From Hoyosella levis (GTDB lineage: Bacteria > Actinomycetota > Actinomycetes > Mycobacteriales > Mycobacteriaceae), in the NCBI RefSeq assembly GCF_026008515.1, contig NZ_BQYM01000010.1, positions 1 to 64,000 of the forward strand: 64,000 nucleotides of DNA, given 5' to 3'. Shown here in pieces: positions 60,504 to 64,000 of this stretch. Under the pieces are notes generated by a model. That model searched no databases. It was not told the origin of the DNA and saw nothing but the letters and a program-made list of their open reading frames with translations. Within the stretch, counting starts at the first letter, position 1. Each line of letters starts with the position of its first letter. A program made the position numbers and the translations under genes.

Positions 60504-61031
60504 ATGTGGTTTCACACTCTTGATGAACTTTTCCGGATCCTCGTGGTCGGCAGCGCGGCTTACGTCGTTCTCGTTCTTGTGCTGCGCATCTCGGGCAAGC
60601 GCACGCTCGCCAAGCTCAATGCTTTTGATTTCGTGGTCACCGTCGCTCTCGGTTCGACCCTCGCGACGATCCTTCTCAGCGCGGACGTCTCGCTGGCCGA
60701 GGGCGCGACGGCACTGGCGCTGCTCGCCGGTCTGCAATTCGTGGCCGCGTTCGTCAGCAGCCGCATCCACGGCGCCCGGGACGCGCTGACCGCGGCCCCG
60801 ACGCTGCTCCTCGAGGACGGGACAGTCCTGGAATCCGCGATGCGGGCGCAACGGGTGTCGCGTGCCGAGGTGATGCAGGCAGTGCGCGCGACCGGTCTCG
60901 GTGATCTCTCCCGCGTCGCTGCGGTAGTGCTCGAGACGAACGGTTCGTTGAGCGTCATTGCGGCCGAGGCTCGCGGTGATGGCACGAGCCTGGCAGATGT
61001 GCGGGGGCGCAGCGCGGACGAGCAAGCGTAG
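60504..61031 (+). CDS. DUF421 (YetF-like) membrane protein
   Basis: This 175-aa protein has three N-terminal membrane helices and a C-terminal soluble DUF421 domain (about residues 90-160). Typical motifs are RISGKRTLAKLNAFDFVVTVALGS and the later SRAEVMQAVRATGLGDLSRVAAVVLETNGSLSV. The family is widespread and functionally unclear, with envelope and stress links in Bacillus. It is monocistronic and divergent from the Csp-like gene. Confidence 0.92.
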   Translation: MWFHTLDELFRILVVGSAAYVVLVLVLRISGKRTLAKLNAFDFVVTVALGSTLATILLSADVSLAEGATALALLAGLQFVAAFVSSRIHGARDALTAAPTLLLEDGTVLESAMRAQRVSRAEVMQAVRATGLGDLSRVAAVVLETNGSLSVIAAEARGDGTSLADVRGRSADEQA

Positions 61032-61469
61032 CGACGGCTATTTCGCGCCCGTTCTCGGTTTGGCATTCTCCGTTCGTCGCGAACGTTCGTTCGTGCGTAC
61101 GCTACGCTCCAAACGTGGTTTCAAGGAATCAGCCCTGAGCTGCGGCGATCCAACGGTCTACTATGGCCTGTTTCATAAACGTCCGTTTTTGGCACAGGCC
61201 AAACGGACCCTTGGAGCGGGGCTGGCGACCAGGAACAACGATGATGCAAAACCCTGTTTCAAAACTAACGATGCGAAACTCAATGATCTGACGGGTTATG
61301 AAACATGGGTCGCGCAGGGGGCGCGAGAGAGGGCGGGGGCGGGTCAGGTGCCGCAATCACGACTTCGAGGCCTCAGAAGCGAAATGAGCGGCAAACGTGG
61401 ACCACGACGGTCGATCAGGCCCGATTGCAAGGGGCACCGGGGGCGGGCTAGCGCCTCGCGCCAAGCAGG
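61032..61469. other. AT-richer intergenic region containing a MITE-like element
   Basis: This 438-bp spacer has markedly lower GC than the rest of the window between about 61140 and 61320. Near its start CGTTCG (61071-61076) and CGAACG (61080-61085) form a small hairpin that could end the DUF421 transcript. The segment 61169-61305 is bounded by inverted repeats (separate entry). No gene with normal codon use was found. Confidence 0.5.
61169..61305. repeat. MITE-like element with 10-bp terminal inverted repeats
   Basis: TGTTTCATAA (61169-61178) and TTATGAAACA (61296-61305) are perfect inverted repeats enclosing 117 bp of AT-richer DNA without coding capacity. Inside, GTCCGTTT (61181-61188) pairs with AAACGGAC (61201-61208) to form a bulged hairpin. 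Another CTGTTTCA occurs near 61254. No clear target duplication was seen, so this may be a decayed mobile-element remnant. Confidence 0.4.
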
Positions 61470-61931
61470 TCAGAGTTCTTTCGACTGCTCGTAGCTCCGG
61501 GAGCGGCGCGCTAGGAGCGAGAGGGAGCGGACGAGGAGTGCCCTGTCCCCCTCCGTGATGCCCTCGAAAAATGCCTGTTCCGCGCGCTGGACCTGGCGGG
61601 AGAGCTTCTCGTACTCGGCGACCCCCTCTGGGGTGGCGATCACGGTGCGGACCCTGCGGTCACTGGGGTCGTCCTGGCGCCCCACGAAGCCCGCGCTCTG
61701 GAGGTCATCCACGAAGTACGGCATGACAGTCCGGTCGATCCCGAGGTAGTCGGCCAGCGCGTTCTGCGTCGGGATGCGCTTGTGGACGACGGTGTGCAGG
61801 AGCTGGTAGCCGCGGGCCCCTCGGGGGAAGCCCTCGAAGATGGGGTCGACGATGGCTGCGTACCGGCGCCCGACCATGGCGATGGACCATCCCAGGTCGC
61901 ACGCTTCCGTGGCCGCGGTCTCTTCGCTCAT
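61470..61931 (-). CDS. MarR-family transcriptional regulator
   Basis: This 153-aa winged-helix protein has a recognition region at PTQNALADYLGIDRTVMPYFVDDLQSAG and the wing DDPSDRRVRTVIATPEG. It is divergent from the HchA-type gene, so control of that stress gene is likely. ATG 61931 begins the conserved region; upstream codons of the open frame overlap the promoter. No clear palindrome was assigned, but TTGC-N4-GCAA (61991-62002) in the spacer is a possible site. Confidence 0.9.
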   Translation of the reverse strand: MSEETAATEACDLGWSIAMVGRRYAAIVDPIFEGFPRGARGYQLLHTVVHKRIPTQNALADYLGIDRTVMPYFVDDLQSAGFVGRQDDPSDRRVRTVIATPEGVAEYEKLSRQVQRAEQAFFEGITEGDRALLVRSLSLLARRSRSYEQSKEL

Positions 61932-61986
61932 TACTTGATCGTACGACTCCGTGGTGCATGATTGGGCACTACGGTATGTTGGACAT

Positions 61987-62064
61987 ATGGTTGCAAACGC
62001 AAGCGATGTCCTCGGCGCCAGCGACGCCGGGATCGTCACGGGAGCAGCCAACGGCATCGCTTGA
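61987..62064 (+). CDS. Possible leaderless 25-aa leader ORF (SDR-like sequence) upstream of hchA
   Basis: ATG 61987 lies six bases after TATGTT (61975-61980), matching leaderless geometry. The 25-residue frame ends GIVTGAANGIA then TGA. This closely resembles the cofactor-binding start TGxxxGIG of short-chain dehydrogenases. It may be a regulatory leader peptide or the stub of a lost SDR gene. Codons are typical of coding DNA here. Confidence 0.35.
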   Translation: MVANASDVLGASDAGIVTGAANGIA

Positions 62065-62116
62065 GCACTTTGGAGGCCAAGCGGCCAACGGAACGACAAC
62101 GTAAGGAACGTCGAAC

Positions 62117-62977
62117 ATGGCTGACACCAATGCAGATCGCAATCCCGCAGCGGACCCCGCGGAGGACAACGCCTTCTTCCCTTCCCCCTACTCTCTGAGC
62201 CAGTTCACGGCGAGCAAGACCGACTTCGACGGCCTCTCCACCGACAAGAAGTACACCGGCGGAAAGTGGAAGATCCTCGTGATCGCCACCGAGGAGCGGT
62301 ACATGCTGATGGAGAACGGAACGTTCTTCTCCACTGGCAATCACCCGGTCGAGACACTGCTGCCCCTGCACCACATGGCCGAGGCGGGCTACGGCATCGA
62401 TGTCGCCACGGTCGGTGGCGCGCCCGGCAAGTTCGAGTGGTGGGCCTTCCCGAAGGAGGACGAGGCCATCAAGTCGGCCTGGGAGGCCACGAGCGAGGCG
62501 TTCAAGGCTCCCAGGAAGCTCGCCGACGTCCTTGACGAGGGGCTCGACGACTACGCGGCCGTTTTTGTCCCCGGTGGCCACGGGGCGATGAACGGCATCC
62601 CGTTCAGCAGGGACGTCCAGAAGGCTTTGGACTTCTTCCTCGAGAATGATCGCCTGATCATCACGCTGTGCCACGGGCCCGCCGGTTTCCTCGCGAGCGG
62701 GATCGATCGCGAGACGAACCCGTTCGCCGGCTACAAGATGGTGGCGTTCCCCGATTCGATTGACTTCGGAGTGGCACTCGAGATGGGCTACCTGCCCGGA
62801 AAGATGCCGTGGAAGCTCGGCGCCACCCTGGAGGGCGAGGGCATCGAGATCGTCAACGACGACATGTCGGGCGCCACCACGCGCGACCGCAATGTCCTGA
62901 CCGGCGACAGCCCGCTCGCGGCCAACAATCTCGGCAAGGAATCCGTCGCCGCGCTCCTCGAGAAGTTCGGCAACTGA
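62117..62977 (+). CDS. hchA: HchA/Hsp31-type DJ-1 family glyoxalase III / deglycase
   Basis: This 286-aa protein is homologous along its length to E. coli HchA: AEDNAFFPSPYSLSQ, FSTGNHPVETLLPL, FVPGGHGAMNG and nucleophile elbow LCHGPAG with Cys185, the same number as in E. coli. GNHPVET carries the conserved metal-site residues. It converts methylglyoxal to lactate and is proposed to repair glycated proteins. GTAAGGA lies upstream of the ATG. The divergent MarR protein is the probable regulator, as electrophile-sensing MarR proteins often are. Confidence 0.95.
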   Translation: MADTNADRNPAADPAEDNAFFPSPYSLSQFTASKTDFDGLSTDKKYTGGKWKILVIATEERYMLMENGTFFSTGNHPVETLLPLHHMAEAGYGIDVATVGGAPGKFEWWAFPKEDEAIKSAWEATSEAFKAPRKLADVLDEGLDDYAAVFVPGGHGAMNGIPFSRDVQKALDFFLENDRLIITLCHGPAGFLASGIDRETNPFAGYKMVAFPDSIDFGVALEMGYLPGKMPWKLGATLEGEGIEIVNDDMSGATTRDRNVLTGDSPLAANNLGKESVAALLEKFGN

Positions 62978-62996
62978 CACGACCGACGCTCTGTGC

Positions 62997-63064
62997 AAAC
63001 GCGATAGAAGCCGTCCGAAACCCCAGGCCTGCTTCTATCGCGTTTAGCAGTTTCTATCGCGTTT
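62997..63064. terminator. Bidirectional terminator-like palindrome between hchA and SDR genes
   Basis: AAACGCGATAGAAG (62997-63010) and CTTCTATCGCGTTT (63032-63045) form a perfect 14-bp stem with a 21-nt loop. A second copy of the right arm, TTTCTATCGCGTTT, follows at 63051-63064. The flanking genes converge. The preceding CTGTGCAA (62991-62998) is shared with the repeat at 42595-42602. Confidence 0.7.
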
Positions 63065-63081
63065 GGCGCTCTTGCCGCCCG

Positions 63082-63903
63082 CTAGTCGGCGCCTTCGAGC
63101 CGAGGGCGCAGCTTGGCCCAGTACGCGACCAGCTGCCGGGCAGCGAGTGCTGGTGCGAAGCGCTGCACGAGCACGGCCCGGCGCGCATCGGGATGGGTGA
63201 TCACGCGGTACTTTCCGTGATCGACCGCGTGCACGATCTGCTTCGCGACGTCGGCGGCGGTGACCTTCGATGACTTCATGAGCTTGCCCATCAGCCCCAC
63301 CATTGCTGGATCGGGGCTGCGCATCCGGTCGCCGAGGTTGGTGGCGAAGAAGGACGGGCAGACGACGGTGGTCCTGATCCCGTAGGGCGCGAGCTCGTGC
63401 CGGAGCGTGTCCGACAGCGAGATCACCCCGGCCTTCGACACGTTGTACGAGGCCATCCCCGGCACATTGAGCACCCCGGCCATCGAGGCGATATTGACGA
63501 TATGGCCGCTACCGGCCTGCTTGAACATCGGTGTCACCGCGCGGCATCCGGCAACAACACCCATGAGGTTGATCCGCAGGATCCAGTCCCAATCGCTGGC
63601 CGGGATCCGTTCGAACCGGCCCGCCGCCGCCACGCCGGCATTGTTCACCAGGATGTCGAGACCGCCCCATTGCGCGGTGCACCACTGCACGGCATCAGCC
63701 CAGGCGGATCCGTCGGTCACATCGAGCGCGCGGAACTCGACCACACCACCGGCACCAGCGAGCTCCGCGCACGTGGATTCGCCCGCCGCGCTGTCGATGT
63801 CGGTGATGAGCACGCGTGCCCCCGTCCGCAGGAAGGCCTCCGCGACCTCCTTGCCGAGGCCCGAGGCGCCACCGGTCACCAGGACGCGCCTGCTCGCCGT
63901 CAC
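63082..63903 (-). CDS. Short-chain dehydrogenase/reductase
   Basis: This 273-aa classical SDR has the cofactor motif TGGASGLG (residues 10-17) with VLITDID favouring NAD(H). NNAG, the catalytic Ser in NIASMAGV and YNVSK complete the active site. A C-terminal hydrophobic extension (about 230-265) is typical of mycobacterial lipid-type SDRs. The substrate is unknown. GTG 63903 begins 11 bp after the stop of an enoyl-CoA-hydratase-like gene, suggesting a lipid-degradation operon. Confidence 0.92.
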   Translation of the reverse strand: MTASRRVLVTGGASGLGKEVAEAFLRTGARVLITDIDSAAGESTCAELAGAGGVVEFRALDVTDGSAWADAVQWCTAQWGGLDILVNNAGVAAAGRFERIPASDWDWILRINLMGVVAGCRAVTPMFKQAGSGHIVNIASMAGVLNVPGMASYNVSKAGVISLSDTLRHELAPYGIRTTVVCPSFFATNLGDRMRSPDPAMVGLMGKLMKSSKVTAADVAKQIVHAVDHGKYRVITHPDARRAVLVQRFAPALAARQLVAYWAKLRPRLEGAD

Positions 63904-63914
63904 GGGTTCCCGCC

Positions 63915-64000
63915 TTAATCCGCGCCGGGGCGGGCTCGCTTGTAGTCACCGAATGGTTCATCGCGCTCGCGCACCGCCTCGCGGAATCCGACCGTGGCCG
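63915..64000 (-). CDS. C-terminus of an enoyl-CoA hydratase/crotonase-like protein (partial)
   Basis: The minus-strand frame ending in TAA (63917-63915) encodes 27 residues including GFREAVRERDEPFGDYKR. This resembles the C-terminal tail of actinobacterial enoyl-CoA hydratases, where RD-x-PFGDY is common. The rest lies beyond the window edge, so the assignment rests on this tail alone. Confidence 0.5.
   Translation of the reverse strand, partial: ATVGFREAVRERDEPFGDYKRARPGAD

Noticed and set aside
1-64000. CRISPR arrays, tRNA or rRNA genes, prophage or intact IS elements
   Set aside because: No regularly spaced repeats, cloverleaf-like genes, transposase or phage structural genes were seen on reading; the tandem repeats present are short and contiguous, without spacers.

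Overview
The window is high-GC (roughly two-thirds G+C, strong G/C third-position bias) actinobacterial chromosome. It carries a wax ester synthase/DGAT, an LpqF-like lipoprotein, a moxR/DUF58/DUF4350/RDD block resembling the Mycobacterium tuberculosis Rv3689-Rv3695 neighbourhood, an Excalibur protein, and several promoters with a -10 hexamer 6-8 nt before the start codon (leaderless mRNAs). Together these point to Mycobacteriales (a mycolic-acid genus such as Hoyosella, Dietzia or Gordonia). The genus cannot be fixed from the sequence alone. No tRNA, rRNA, CRISPR array, intact IS element or prophage was seen.

Layout. 0-10 kb: an acyl-CoA dehydrogenase, a mycothiol-dependent-type enzyme, small secreted proteins, a DoeA-like M24 hydrolase, and a translationally coupled five-gene nickel/peptide-type ABC importer. 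10-16.5 kb: cold-shock protein, LpqF-like beta-lactamase-fold lipoprotein, WS/DGAT, an unknown 383-aa protein and an arylsulfotransferase-like lipoprotein. 16.5-19.1 kb: an unassigned three-gene operon (GNAT acyltransferase, Fe/2-oxoglutarate dioxygenase, TupA-like ATP-grasp ligase) whose leader can fold to bury the first Shine-Dalgarno. 19.2-23.5 kb: valine catabolism (mmsA, acyl-CoA dehydrogenase, mmsB) with a divergent MarR regulator. 23.5-31.3 kb: SMP-30-like protein, secreted lipase, a 46-aa protein, EamA and TspO-like membrane proteins, tandem CNNM/CorC transporters and a PP2C phosphatase.

31.8-42.5 kb is a cell-envelope block: SpoIIM-like protein, Tat-exported peptidoglycan amidase, the DUF58-MoxR-DUF4350-DUF4129-membrane-RDD gene set and a VanW protein. 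42.6-45.2 kb is a heavy-metal module (CadC-type repressor plus P1B-type ATPase) bracketed by two copies of a palindromic repeat. 45.2-54.7 kb: YqeY protein, ABC-2 exporter, a yjdJ/yjdI-like pair, a TrkH potassium channel cotranscribed with a shortened KdpD-like kinase and KdpE-like regulator, a methionine-rich secreted peptide, and a TetR/MFS efflux pair. 54.7-64 kb: APC permease, a double-PAP2 membrane phosphatase, metallophosphoesterase, coiled-coil protein, copper-storage-type four-helix protein, DUF421 protein, a MITE-like AT-richer segment, MarR/HchA and an SDR followed by a crotonase C-terminus.

Many adjacent genes overlap by ATGA, GTGA or TGATG, so operons can be read directly. The strongest candidates for something undescribed are the GNAT-PhyH-TupA operon with its Shine-Dalgarno-sequestering leader, the TrkH-KdpDE fusion operon, and the palindromic repeat family placed at gene 3' ends.
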